Below, piece after piece: positions 47,102 to 60,039 of a stretch of 64,000 bases of DNA (the first letter of the stretch is position 1; each line of letters begins with the position of its first letter). The stretch comes from Epiperipatus broadwayi. Taxonomy: Eukaryota > Onychophora > Udeonychophora > Euonychophora > Peripatidae. The notes under the pieces are model-generated. The model saw only the letters and a program-made list of their open reading frames with translations. It was not told the DNA's origin and searched no databases. The stretch covers positions 15,375,254 to 15,439,253 of the forward strand of contig JAQFVV010006197.1 of assembly GCA_028023455.1 (NCBI GenBank), written 5' to 3'. Both the position numbers and the translations under genes were made by a program.

Positions 47102-47964
47102 CACCTGGGTCTCATTTTACGCAATAGATAGGTTCCTCAAAAAACACGCGCAAACGAAATCATGCAAAAATAGACATAACTTACATTGAAAAGGGGGAGA
47201 TGCAGTCTGTGATTTTTCAAAATTCGTGTAAAAGCAAAGTACCAACGTAAAATTACTTTAAAATTCGCGCAAAAAAAAAATAAGGAAATAAAATATGACT
47301 AATAAAAAATTTCAAATTTGAAAAAAATTGATACAAGACAAACTTTTTTTAACTATAATATTTAATTTTATTCATAATAATATATTTTTATGCATAATTT
47401 ACAGTACAGTAATTTACATTTTTTTATACACATTTTAATTATTATGATTTTCTGGTGACAACATAATTAGTAATTAATCTTTGAGACGATTTTATTGTTT
47501 ACGAAACCCGTGATATCCAGACATACAACCATTTAGCTCTCGTTGGAATTTAAGAGTACGTTAATGATTAGTGTCATTAATAAGAAAATAATAATTGATT
47601 ACGTTCTTTTTTAAAAAGCAAAAACAGAATGTGATTTAAAATGCAAAATTAACACGCACAATGTTTGAACAAATTTACATTATAATCTTGTAAAATTTAA
47701 TATGTGTATACATAAAATGTGGAAATCATGATTTTAATTTCATTATTGCATAAAATCTTACTATTATAAAGCACTAAAAATATTGAAATTACTAAGATGA
47801 AAGTCAAATTCCAATAATGAGCTATTACTTTCAATATAACGTAAGTGCGTGAAATTTATTATTTAAAGTAATAGCGCATTATTGGAAATCGACTTCCGGT
47901 GAAACACGAATCGCGTAACTTCAAAATCGTGTTAAATAAGTCCGCGTAAAAAGAGACCCAGGTG
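47102..47964. mobile_element. TA-flanked mariner/pogo-like element, copy 2
   Basis: Ends CACCTGGGTCTC…GAGACCCAGGTG with TA on both sides (47100-47101, 47965-47966). The first ~240 bases align closely with 30798-31040 and the last ~70 with the end of copy 1; the middles differ more. No transposase frame. Confidence 0.85.
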
Positions 47965-47966
47965 TA

Positions 47967-48104
47967 TATCAAAATATAAAGGACATGGGTATTTAAATAA
48001 CTAACTCAATGGTAAATTGAGCTACAGGGATGTGGGTGTTTAAATAATCAAGGCCTCACGTTTGGGCAAGCCATGGACCCGGGGGGGGGGGGCAAAATAT
48101 ACTA
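47967..48104. other. Spacer with 12-base G run
   Basis: Contains twelve consecutive G at 48081-48092, striking in such AT-rich DNA, just upstream of an LTR-like start. A direct phrase (gggtatttaaataa / gggtgtttaaataa) occurs twice. Confidence 0.6.
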
Positions 48105-50600
48105 TGTAACAGTCAGATTCGTCTATCTCGCTATCACACTGCAGAATTCAAACACCCAAAAACGAAACTGAACACTCTAGGAGGGGTTGCCTTCTAGATA
48201 GATTAAGTTCGAATCTAAAGTCTAAATTCACAGCGCCACTTACGTGATAACGCATCTGATGCTACTAATCATATAACCGTTTACCGGTGCCTGGTGATCA
48301 GGGAGAAACAAAGAGACTCTATCATGATATAAGTTTGGATTTGCTAACTACGGTCTATGGATGGTAAAAAGAAATGTATAAAATATATAGACCGAGACAG
48401 TGATAAGGATCAATAAAATAAAAGATCAAAATTGGTTTTATAAGATTTAAAAGATTTATTAACATATCAAAAATATATATATAACGCCCACTGTCTGCAT
48501 ATGTTAGACAGCGACGTTTACTAAAAAGGTATTTAAGATAACAATATTACTGACAATTTACATTGAAGTGGTTAATACATTGTCTATACCTCGGGCTAAT
48601 ATAATATTACAATAATGTGCCTAAAAGAGTTTGTGAAGATGTGCAAGGCGCTTTGAGTAAATTATAAAGAGTTTAATAAAATATTTTGCAATATTAAAGT
48701 TTAATATAACATTTCTTGACTTTGAGAATAGAACGGACTAATGCTTGTTAAGCTATAAGGTGGGGACGTGACCAAGGCATTTACATATATAAACATAGTT
48801 AAGTTAGATTGGAAGGTCGGTGTTGCTAGTGAGGAATTTATGTAAAAGATGGAGGGTGTGATACGTTTAAATCACGGGAGCTTTGCAAATAAATAAGTGA
48901 AAATTTATATAATTAATATATAAGAAATATGGAGGGTGTCTCGCCATTGATCCGTAGAAATGTGGTGTCACAAGCAGCCGAAGTCTGGACTCGTCCAAAT
49001 CTTAGCGACCGGGTGACAGCTGCATCGCATTCCCAGGTGTGACATTTGAGTAAACACTCTGACTGGGAACCGCAGAAAGTGAAAGGGGAAATGGTCTTAG
49101 CCGTTTAAAGCCCTTTAGGAGAAGCAAAGCAGTCTCAAAACACCTGTACACCTACTAGCAACACTCAAATCAAGTATATAAAGTATACTAAAAGGGATTT
49201 ATTTAGATTAAAAAAATGCCCAATCAATTCCCCAAATAATTATTTAAAGAAAGTCCGCCCATTCTCGACCTCTAATTACAAGCTTTGAAATTAAAGCAAA
49301 ACAATAAACATTTAAAGGAGGAGAATGCATGATTGTGGGGTTTTAAAAGAAAGCATAAATTAATTACACAATCAGGCATTTGTTACACATTTAATCATTG
49401 ACCTCGCATATATTATATTAGGTTAAAACTGATAACATGTGGATTTTGAACTATAAAATTATTATATACGTTGACTAAGAGTAGGATAGCCCTCGAACAA
49501 GTGATTCACAAGATAACAAAATGGGAAACAATTTATAATTTTAAAATGCCTTAATGGTGGTGATTTGCTTTAAATAAAAGGGAATAGTTCATTCGGTCAA
49601 AGACTATTCTGGAACATTATCATAATAAAAGAAAAGAAACAGATTAATAAATATAAAATATTAACCCAAGGATAGAGAGCGAAAAATACTGATTAATTAT
49701 AACATTTTAAAGAAAGAAACAATGGTAAGATAAAGTAAAATGGAAAACAATTTAAATAGCTATAGCTTATTAATTAGAGGAAATCACAAGAGCTCTTGGG
49801 TTAAGTTTTGGAGTTACCTCGGTAGAAGCATTTGCAGGTAGTTTCAAGTAGACTGATTGTCAGCAGCGTCCATACGACTCAGCAACAAACTCTGGTTATA
49901 GTTCATATTTTAGCAGCAGTAGCAGTTTTAGGGTTTCCTATGTGACGGCATCCGATGGTATACAGCAGCGGCCGGCCATTTCCGATGAAAAAATAGCCTT
50001 CTTGCCGCTCTACTCTGTCATTTTGCAATTTTAAAGGCTGGGTGCTTCAGAGAGATTTTAAAGCAATAATAAAATACGGGAAATCTATTTGAAGATGAAA
50101 ACTTGGCTTCAAATATTTAAGTTTGCAGGTAAGTAGCAATTAGAACTCAGAAAGTCTCAGAAAGCTCAGCAACAATTAAAATAATAGAATGCTAGAAAAA
50201 TCTTAGAATAAAAATGGCAGAATGCTAGAAAAATCTTACAATAAAAACATTTTAGAATAAAATGCTAGAAAAATCTTAGAATAACAAACAAAAGAAAACC
50301 CTTCTATATATAGCAGAATTACACAATAAAACTGCCCTGAGCGTTACAAAAATATTCCAAAATTTGCCATCTTATCAGCTGTTACAAAATCTATCCGAAT
50401 GTCCAAGGAAATTTAACCAAATTTTAATAAATTTCTATTGTTAATTTCCCTGTCGACTTTCGGATTATAACTTTGATTTTATAAAAAAAAACTTTTGCTA
50501 ATTAAAAAGAAACAACCTTAAGTGGACATCTGCTGTCTTTCTTGATAAGCTCCTAGAACATTAATTAATTAAAGCTATTGTTTCTTACCAGCCCTCATTT
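48105..50600 (+). repeat. Long LTR-like block
   Basis: Starts TGTAACAGTCAGATTCG, like the LTR-like arms at 33644 and 37018. About 200 bases in, it has the same kind of order: a ttcgaatct phrase, then gatcaggga..aa..aagagac. It is otherwise diverged. The 3' boundary is a guess. Includes GC-richer patches (48930-49150, 49850-50040) with no coding frame, and three ~35-bp tandem copies at 50187-50285. Confidence 0.45.
50187..50285. repeat. Short tandem repeat, 3 copies
   Basis: The phrase aatgctagaaaaatctta occurs at about 50187, 50221 and 50261, with intervening aataaaa sequence. Confidence 0.85.
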
Positions 50601-51004
50601 ATTTTAAAACAGAAAATATGTGGTGTGATTTTAAAATCTACAAGAAAATTATTTTACTTTTAATTTTTAATATATGAATCTATTTACGAGACAAATATAA
50701 TTTTATTTTAAATCAAAACAAATATTACGAATGTAATATATTTTGTAAATAGATTCAAACAAAATAATTTTAAATAACAATTTATTATTTTAACATAAGT
50801 TTTGAAATAAATATATAACAGTGTGTGCACAATTACGACCCATATAACCTACTTTTTAAATAAATCTCTTTTATGCATACATACACATAATTTATAACAT
50901 TTTATTTATACTGGGCATAAGTTATACAAATATATATAACATGAGCGATGTACTCGTGGTTTAAAATTGGGCAGGATTTTTGGCATATAAGCGCAAGGCA
51001 GACA
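50601..51004. other. AT-rich spacer
   Basis: Nothing recognised. Confidence 0.5.
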
Positions 51005-51100
51005 AACTACGATACACTGGGGTTTAAACTAAGGTATAAGGGTAGAAAAGAAGTGAGAAAAGCTGAAACGAAGATCTGCACAGCAGAGCTTACTGTTTCA
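51005..51100 (+). repeat. Short dispersed repeat, copy C
   Basis: Close match to 43917-44012 in the same orientation. The flanks are unrelated to those of the other copy, so the ~96 bases define a discrete dispersed unit. Confidence 0.75.
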
Positions 51101-54100
51101 TTATATTATGTTAAACATATGTGTGTGTAGGAATGGACAATCGAACGCATATACGCATATAATAAAATAACTCATATAGGATATTATTTCAACAAAACAT
51201 TTATTGAAAGAAACTTTATTTTATAACACATCGATGATGATTTTAATATTTCCCTTATAGTAACACAAATTTGATTAATATTTGTTATATAAATTTAAGT
51301 GACAGTTTTATTAATATTTTACTTTTCATTAAATAAAGTAAAATTTTCTTAAGTTAATATTACATTCATACTGGAGAATGAATTGTTAATAATGATAATA
51401 AATGAGATATTGATAATATATGTAATATGATTTAATAATTATTTATAATTAATAATTTTAGTAATTGTCTTCTTCAATATTTCTTTGTTTACCATATTTT
51501 CGAGTAAGTGCGCTTTTACAAAATTGCAAATACAACACATTTATAAATTATAATTTCTATTTTATTTACGGAACAGATGGTGCAATAAGTTAATCATTAA
51601 ACTAATGATCTTATTTAAAATGTATTATAAAAATCTATAAAACATTTATCTGATATAATCAGTATACATTCTCTGACGATAACTACATCCAAATGAAGAA
51701 GAGAGGGGAATAATAATAAATAAACATTCACATATGAGGGTTAACCAAAATCTCCAAATTCAAACTTGACTCGTTAATATAATATCTACTAACTTTTAAG
51801 GTACAAAGGTTACGGAACTTAGCCGACCTATCATTAATAAATGGGGCATTTTCTACTTCATTTAAAAGGAAAAGAAACTACAACTATCTCAGCATATGCT
51901 TTCAAATAAGTAAGTACACTAACTACCCATGATTTAATAAGCAAATAATCAGGCGAGTATAACTCAATCCACATAATAAAATCATCCCTCGATCACTTCT
52001 ATATCCAAATGCACTCAATGTATTTCCTATATAATAAATCTATAAACAGACAAACTTTTAATTCTCTATCTTATTTTAACAAATGGCACCAAACAATCCG
52101 AAATAAAAATAAAATACAACTTTGGAAAAATAATTTACAACAGTGCACACACACCCAAATATACGATCATATATAATATGATTTCTAAGCTGTATAAGAT
52201 AATAAACTGTCATATTAATGATAATAATAAAGTACACTAAGCATAAAAAAAAAAAAATTATTACCTATCCATTATAGACAATATGAAGAAATACCTGTCA
52301 ACACTTAATCATTAAATGTAAAGTTTTTTTTAGATTTGAAAATTTGAATGAAAGCATACACTGCTGCTTACAATAATAATAATGAATTAACAATACTAAA
52401 AAATAAATACGTCAAATACAAACGTTGTTCCTACTGGCTGAAGTAAAATTTGATAAAAGTTGCAATAGCTTCCAATGTTTTAGAATCTCTTAATAAACAT
52501 TATAAACAATCTTTATGTGCAATGGAATTATTTTATTAATCACAAGGAACAAAATCTCCGACTCAGTAAAATAATCCAAGTAAAAGTTTATGACGTTACT
52601 CCTTTTAGTTTTTTTTAGTATTTAATATAATTTTCATTAACCATTAAATCCATTATTAACGATTTATCCATGCTTGTATACGTTGTAATAATCAATCATT
52701 AAATATTGTTAAGTTATGCATTTAAATTACTTATATATATATATGTGCGGATAGTAAGGTTCTTTGGTATATATAACTATCCTAATATAAAAGTTAAAAT
52801 AGACAAATCTCTTTGTTTTAATTTTATCTTGCATAATATAAACAGAAAATTTATTAATTGAAAACCCATATAGCTTCCCACCACAGCGTTTAACATAATT
52901 CTTTTAGTTATCTTCATTTTTAATAATTTTTGTAATTCTAATTAATAATCTTACATAATATCCATGCATTTTTTAATATAGTAAACTTAGACTACCAGTT
53001 GATAAAAGCAAGAGCTGGGTACCTTAAAAATTTAGCTCTCCATGTATATTTTTCCTTCGAGTAGTATGATATAATTATCCATATGAATAGTAGCAAATCT
53101 TTACGATGTTGATTTCACTTATCTTACTATTTTTTTTTTAGAGAGTTATTCTATTTTCTATAACCCTTTTTTTTTTATACCTTCCTTCTTGGAATCTCTT
53201 GTCCAAGCTCTTTCACACCCTCTTTTTTTTATTATAATCAACTTGGCAATATGCCAGAATTCAAGAACTTGTAAAATATTAGTAATAGAATATTGGAACG
53301 GAAAAAAAAAATTAAATATTAAGCATTGACTTACAATTGCTACCTAATAATAAACATATAACCTTTGCAATTTTAAATGTAAGATTTCAAGTAACACATA
53401 GTTAATAAATAATAAATAAAATACATATAATAAAAAAATCATTTAACTTAGTGGTATATGTGGGTATCTGTCTTCTATGGCATGTGAACTCTGCTACTAT
53501 AATTTGGACATTATAAATAATAGTATAAAATATGAATAAAGTCTAAGATGATGTAAATGGACATATACCCACATATACAAGTTAAATCTTGGATGAGAGT
53601 AGATACCGAGTTAAAAAAATGAACAAACACCCTGCTAAGGCTCTCCTATTAATTTAACTCTCATACCAACAATCCTTGATATTGTCCATTTTTCTCTTCC
53701 ACTACCAGACACATATAACTTAAAATTCTAACAACTGGTATCACCCAACTAAAGTCTTAATAATTTTTTTAACCAAATTTTAAATACTAAATTATATCAC
53801 AATTCATTTTTTCTTTAATAGTTATCCCTAGCCATTATTAGCCTGAATGTGAACTTCCTACATTTCTTCCTGATGCCAACCTGGAAGGTCACAATATATA
53901 TACACAAATTTTTATTTAACTCATAAAATGGCTGTCTTTATAACATCATGCATGGTATTACTGAGGAGTCGAGAACTGTGCGCTATCAAACTACATGACC
54001 AATAATACAATAACCATAAGTAAATGTAAATATGGTACTTATATCATCTTAATATTGACATATTTAAAGTTATTACTACTATTTCATTACTATACATTTT

Positions 54101-54710
54101 TATTTTCTCTTAATGAACATTACTTGTCTTGTTAACATTTATCTTTAGTCACACTTGTTTTCACCTCATAGCTTTTAATATTTTCAGTAAGTTCTAAATC
54201 ATCATTTAAAAAAAAAAAAAACACATCCAACTACAAGCCTTTTCTTGGTGAGATTTTATGTCACTAATCTCTAGTATTATGTCTCGCAAAGTTTTTTATT
54301 ATTTTGTTCAGATATGCTAAAATATACGCAGATAAAATCAAACCCAGTGGATTTAATGTAAATCATCACCTGACCAGTATGATTCACCCAAACATAATGG
54401 TTATTAATGATAAATATCCAGAGTAATCTTCCCAATTCTCTAATAAATCTCTTATATAGATTGGACTGAGGAATATTGATAGAAATTAATATATTTAATT
54501 TCCTTTTTTAGTGCCCAGCATAGCCATTCCATGGATGATCTATTATGATACTTTCATCTTTTTCTACATGCTGGTTCTCCAATTATTTTGATGATATTTT
54601 TGAGTGATAAGATAAGCAGCTACATACTTTGAAAAGATAAAAATTACCATCAAGTATATCATTTACTGGAATGCCAACAATGAATTATAATAATCCATCA
54701 CAAGTAATTC
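51101..54710. other. Long AT-rich stretch, no gene seen
   Basis: No frame of note. A small inverted repeat lies at 53454-53475 / 53556-53580 (gtatatgtgggtat). Around 54270-54480 on the minus strand a frame reads …RELGRLLWIF…, loosely like a Copia RNase H approach region, but no neighbouring motif supports it. Confidence 0.45.
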
Positions 54711-56526
54711 ATTAAAACAGGCAAAAATTCACTATATGTATTGCCACACAGCAAGCTAGAGCAATCAATGAATGCCAGAATACTTGTGCATAAAATCCCC
54801 AACTAGTGCCTACTCATCCAATATCCCCAGACTAGTTTCTGGTTTGTGGCCTTTGTCGGTGAGGAGCCTTGGATTTGAGAGCACTGCATTTAGAACTTAA
54901 GATATAATGCAACGTTCCAGCAGCCAACTTTTTATCTTTACTTAACTACAAAACTATGAGTCTTAAATTGAAAACACCATAATATTTTCAATCCAAGACC
55001 ATCAGCTTATATAGTCATATAGGTCTGAACAAAGTTCAGTATCCATAGATTTTGGTATCTTTGGTTCTTCGATAACCATAGCCACCAATATCCTATTGGG
55101 CAGGATTGGCTTTAAGCCAATAAACATCACATGATAACCACTTCTTATGCTTGCTTATAACTGTTATTAAAACAGGCAAAAACTCCCTCTACTTATTGCC
55201 ACACATCAAGCTAGAGTGATCAATAGATGACAGAATGCTTGTGCATAAATTCCCCATCTAGTGCCTACTCATCCAACATCCCCAAACTAGTTTCTGGCTT
55301 GTAGCCTTCACCAGTGAGGAGCGTTGGCTCTGAGAGCACTGCACCTAGATCTTAGGATCTAATGCAACCCTCCAGCAGCCACATTTTAACTCTACTTAAC
55401 TACAAAACTATGAGTCTTAAATTAAAAACACCTTAATATTTTCAATCCAAGCCCATCAGCTTATATAGTCATATAGGTCTGAACTAAGTTCAGTACCTAT
55501 CAATTTTGGTGTCTTTGGTTCTTTAATAACTGCAGGCAGTAATAACCTATTAGGGAGTATTGGTTTTAAGCCAATAAACATCACATGATCACCACTTCTT
55601 ATGCTTGCTTATAACTATTATTAAAACAGGCAAAAACTCACTATTTGTATTGCTACACAGCAAGCTAGAGCAATCAATGGAAGTGATCATGTGATGTTTA
55701 TTGGCTTCAAACCAATCCTGTCTAATAGGATATTGGTGGTTATGGTTATTAAAGAACCAAAGACACCAAAATGTTTAGATACTAAACTGAGTTCAGACCA
55801 ATATGACTATATAAGCTATTGAGCTTAGATTGAAAATATTATTGTTTTCAATTTGATTCTCATAGTTTTGTAGTTAAGTAGAGATAAAAGGTGGCTGCTG
55901 AAGGGTTGCATTAGATCCTAAGATCTAGGTGCAGTGCTCTCAGATCCAAGGCTCCTCAATGACGAAGGCCACAAGCCAGAAACTAGTCTGGGGATATTGG
56001 ATGAGTAGGCACTAGATGGGGATTTTATGCACAAGCATTCTGGCATCTATTTATTACTCTAGCTTGCTGTATGGCAATATGTATAATGAGTTTTTGCCTG
56101 TTTTAATAAGTTATAAGCAAGCATAAGAAGTGCTGATTATGTGATGTTTATTGACTTAAAACCAATCCCGCCTAATGGGATAGTGGTGGCTATGGTTATT
56201 GAAGAACCAAAGACACCAAAATGTATGGGTACTGAACTGAGTTCAGACCTACATGACTATATAAGCTGAGGGGCTTGGATGGAAAATATTACTGTGTTTT
56301 AAATTTAAGACATATAGTTTTGTAGTTGAAATAAATGTGGCTGCTGGAATGTTACATTAGCTCCTAAGACCTAGGTGCAGTGTTCTCAGATCCAAGACTC
56401 CTCACTGACGATGACCACAAACCAGAAACTAGTCTGGGGATATTGGATGAGTAGGCACTAGATGGTGATTTTATGCACAAGCATTCTGGCATCCACTGAT
56501 TACTCTAGCTTGCTGTGTGGCAATAT
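54711..56526. repeat. 455-bp repeat: two direct copies, then two inverted
   Basis: Unit copies: 54711-55165 and 55166-55619 forward, a 61-base stub of a third forward copy (55620-55680), then 55681-56107 and 56108-56526 reverse-complemented. The forward unit begins attaaaacaggcaaaaa. All copies contain ctagtttctgg and catatagtcatat-type phrases. Divergence between copies is modest. There is no coding frame, B-box or terminal motif that I recognise. The array could form a very large cruciform or hairpin. Confidence 0.85.
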
Positions 56527-57391
56527 TGAAGCAATCACTCTATAGTCAGTGAGCTTCATATTTTCCTGCCTAAAAAAAAACTAACCATCAACAAGGGTTC
56601 AAACCCAGACATTATATCTAAGGTACTAATATTGCCATCACTTACTACATGGCAACTTATATATATAAGAACTTTCCTATATACGTGGCAACTTATATAT
56701 ATAAGAACTTTCATGTATATATTTATGTTATTTTTGAATATCTGTGATTCTATATTTTATTTTTTTTAAAGAAAATTTATAATTGTGTAATTTGTAATTT
56801 TCATTTTTGTAAAAATTATTTGCATTTAATTTTAAAATAAAAGATATAACCAAGATGACAGGTTCAAATCAATTCCTTGTGAAGTTTTCTTCCCTAATTA
56901 AATAGTTTAAAAGCTTGATTTTTTTTAATCAAAATATTATCATAGTTTTTACTTTTATAATTTAAAAACGAATTAAAAGTTTTGCTAATGAAAGTGATTT
57001 GAACCTTATCTTCTTATATATTTTAATTAAAAATGGACTGTAATCTGCTCAAGAATTTATTAATTGTCTCATCTGCCTCTGGGCAAATGAGCCAAAGCAT
57101 TCCTGTAATATCTTGGGTAGTATAAATAGAGTAGATTGGAGAAAAAAAAACATTCTAAGTTTTAAATAGTCAAAATAAGAGTCATAGATCAATTCATAGA
57201 TCACATGACCCTATCTCTTAAGCTTGTAAGTTATAAACAGTGAAGACTTCCAATTCCTCTACAAGCTTTATGATAAATGCTTAGCCAGAGCCAGCACTTA
57301 AAATATCTCTGTCAGTAACAGTTTTTGCTTTTACTCCTTTTGTGTGCTTAGTTTTAAAATGACAGTTGAGTAGGGCCCGAATCGTCTCTAC
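56527..57391. other. AT-rich, with a 40-bp tandem pair
   Basis: A direct pair of ~44 bases (tggcaacttatatatataag) lies at about 56648-56715. Otherwise nothing recognised. If the exon at 57392-57505 is real, this is its downstream intron. Confidence 0.5.
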
Positions 57392-57505
57392 CTGTACCTC
57401 TCAAGGTTGCTTCTAGTATGATGCCATGAAACTCCTGCCATGGAAGAATGTTGCCACCGATGAAAGAGCCGTAGTGACCCTGACTGCTGATCACCAGGCT
57501 GATCC
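57392..57505 (-). CDS. Candidate internal exon, 38 codons, phase 1-1
   Basis: A 114-base GC-richer island on the minus strand. Its upstream edge is a pyrimidine-rich tract ending ttgcag (acceptor) and its downstream edge is CAG|GTAGAG (donor). One frame is open throughout, including SLVISSQ, GHYGSFIGGN, PWQEF and HGIILEA. It starts with two bases of a split codon and ends with one, so both introns would be phase 1, and the exon is symmetric. The peptide has a plausible globular composition unlike the AT-driven noise elsewhere. I do not recognise the protein; a Reeler-like or other extracellular beta domain is a weak guess from the F.G..LEA pattern. No partner exon was found nearby. Confidence 0.5.
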
Positions 57506-58290
57506 CTGCAACTGAAGTTCAGAAAATGAAACATTTAACCATTCACCCCAAGTATGCTGAAGTAACAGTCCAATATGTATATAAAGTTGTCTATGCTCGC
57601 CTGTGAATACTAATTAATGTTTTCTTTTATAATTATACATAATCTCTTCCTTGTAAGACTCTCTATAATCCTATCAAGTATACATATGTAAATGCTGACA
57701 TCTGTTTAAATTTAAATCTTAACTTTCTATTTAGTGCGGTAAATTTTATTATTATAATTATGTGGGGGATTTTTTTATATGTAATTTATATGCCAAATCT
57801 ACTTGACTCCGCGAAACTATATTTAGATTAGTCTGTTAAATCCCCAGCGTTTCAGGGATATTTTTAATTATTTTAAATTATTTGTTTTAACACTATTGCT
57901 CACTGGGTTGAGAATTAGTTAAATAATACTTCTATTTTCAGGCAGATTATTATTGTAATACTGCCACATGTATATTATCAAATATGTATAAAAATGTTAT
58001 TCAAGAACGCTATTGCTTAAGTTCCATTTACGATATTTTAAATAATAATGACAGTCGTTCTTTTTTTAAATGTAATAATTGTAATAATTTATATGTAGTC
58101 CCTTGGGCATTATAGTATTAAATAGTGTTCATTGATACTAAATGCATGTGGAATCCGTTTAATGAAAGGAAATGTAATCGTATGTCATTAAGACATTCAT
58201 AATTGTTTTATTTTCAGTTATTTAATTTGGTTTAGTATTCTAATCATGCCCTTAAAACTTTACATTTAGGTCAGTCATTATTTTGACGTC
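57506..58290. other. AT-rich, possible intron
   Basis: No coding region recognised. On the minus strand it would be the intron upstream of the candidate exon. Confidence 0.45.
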
Positions 58291-58625
58291 ATTAAAGGAT
58301 GTGTCATAGTTTTATAGCATTGCCAGCATGGGTCAGCCATTTGAAGACCATCGGGTACTCCGAATCTCTATCTTCACTTACATGTATGTTTCAGCTGGCA
58401 TTGGAAGTGCCCTACAATACCTTTGGAAAAAGTAGTGGAAGCTCTGCATTGGTAACCCTACTCGGAAAATTGCATCTCCCTACCTTCCTCATTATAGCCT
58501 GCCAGAAGAGCGAGCATACCATTTCTCTCTCATAAACGATGAAGTGTCTTCTCGGCCAAAATGGACCAAATCTTAATACTTGCTGTCTCATGCTTGCACC
58601 ACCATCCAATATAGTACTTTAAGAA
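58290..58625. other. GC-richer island with open frames on both strands
   Basis: A plus frame of 78 codons (58299-58535) and a minus frame of 65 codons (58609-58412) overlap here. The minus frame contains FWQAIMRKVGRCNFP and ELPLLFPK. Neither matches a family I know, and no clear splice signals frame them. It may be a fragment of a dispersed repeat. Confidence 0.35.
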
Positions 58626-59625
58626 TTACGCCTAAAACTAATCTATAAGCCGTAATGCTGTAATATAACTAAACCATTTTGTCATTTATTGAATGATGTA
58701 TTTATACTTGGAATGTCACGAGAAGCTTGCATTAAACTATTTCCCTTAGGCGAGCGATTCCCACATGCGTAAATGAATTCTTATTTTATTTGAATTCAAG
58801 AATTAAAATATGTTTGTTTATTGACTACGAAAATATTTGCATACTCAAATCATTGTTTATAATTTTGTTGTTTTGTAATAAAAAGGTATAACTGATGTCA
58901 GAGACCAATTTACCTCGCATCATTATATATGTGTATATTTCTTGTTACGATCGAAGTGGCATCAGTCATAGTTTGTTAAATACATGCTATTAATTTATTT
59001 AAACACTAAAGTGTCTCGTTATAAATTCCTTTGCCTAGGTCATTATTTGATTATCTATTAAAATAATGTTTCTCTTCTTAAACCCATTATGCAAACTTTT
59101 AACTAAACATTGGCATATAAATAAACCACACTCATATATATATTGTACTGGTCAAAACCTGTTTATCCATCTAACATGAGCTGGAACTCATGAAATGTAC
59201 TTCAAACCCAGTCAAGCCCGAGATTTAGGTCAAAAACCAGCCTGGATTCGATCCCATTCTGTAAGCCCCAGATCAAACACCCAATGGATAACATAATGAT
59301 GGCACACAAGAATTAATTTTAAATCCGGCCCACTAGCAGAGCGGAGAAGACAATGAAACATCTATTAACTATGACTTAACTAAAATATATATGCATAGTT
59401 ATATGTTTGGAAGAGGAGAAAAAGGAATTCGAACTTCTCAAACAAGTTAGACAATAAAAATTAGTTTAATATAATGACAAATTATTTACATACATTTATA
59501 AATTAATTGCAAACATTAGTATGTGCGTGAATGAGCAAGCGGTAAATAATTACATAGTGTCATTCATGTTATTATTTCTCATATGCTCTTTATTAGCTAA
59601 ATAATACATTATAAATAAGCACACA
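58626..59625. other. No gene seen
   Basis: AT-rich to about 59150, then a more mixed patch (59155-59340) containing ggattcgatcccat, a B-box-like phrase, but no A-box at the right distance. Possibly repeat-derived. Confidence 0.45.
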
Positions 59626-59960
59626 TCTTTGGTGGGTCCAACATTAAGATGCCAATCGATTATTAGAAAGAATTTACATAAAATTGCTATTAACGCTTTT
59701 ATATACGGTTCTGAAACATGGTGACTAACATTATTTCGGGGAGCATTCCGAGATTCATTACAGATATAATACAAACTATTTTTACGCCATTACGGGTATG
59801 AAAATAAATAAAATACATTTGAAAACATTTAATTATATGACAAAATACTTAATGAAACTTCTATTAATCAGCGCTGGTAAGAAGAATGCTTTATTTTCCC
59901 CAAGGCATATAGATACTCTTAAATACAGAAATAAGTTACGATGGGATTGTATAAGGCTGA
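59625..59960 (+). pseudogene. Possible LINE RT C-terminal remnant
   Basis: A plus frame reads RKNLHKIAINAFIYGSETW near 59664-59720. The IYGSETW phrase matches the 'LLYGSETW' landmark after the RT domain in many non-LTR elements. Surrounding frames are broken and no catalytic YADD/FADD box is present upstream, so it is a short fragment at best. The minus frame at 59774-59550 on the other strand is a shadow. Confidence 0.4.
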
Positions 59961-59966
59961 AATAAA

Positions 59967-60038
59967 TTTAATTAATAAAACTAGAAGTAGCTGGCATTTA
60001 TATTTAATTAATAAAACTAGAAGTAGCTGGCATTTATA
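59967..60038. repeat. 36-bp tandem pair
   Basis: tttaattaataaaactagaa and the following bases recur with a 36-base offset; the two copies are identical, so this is a recent slip. Confidence 0.9.
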
Positions 60039-60039
60039 T

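Noticed and set aside
54270-54480. Minus-strand frame with RELGRLLWIF, suggestive of a Copia RNase H approach region
   Set aside because: No YVDD box upstream and no ADWA-type motif downstream; one short phrase is not enough.
58299-58609. Possible host exon with open frames on both strands
   Set aside because: No convincing splice sites and no recognisable domain; kept only as an unassigned island.
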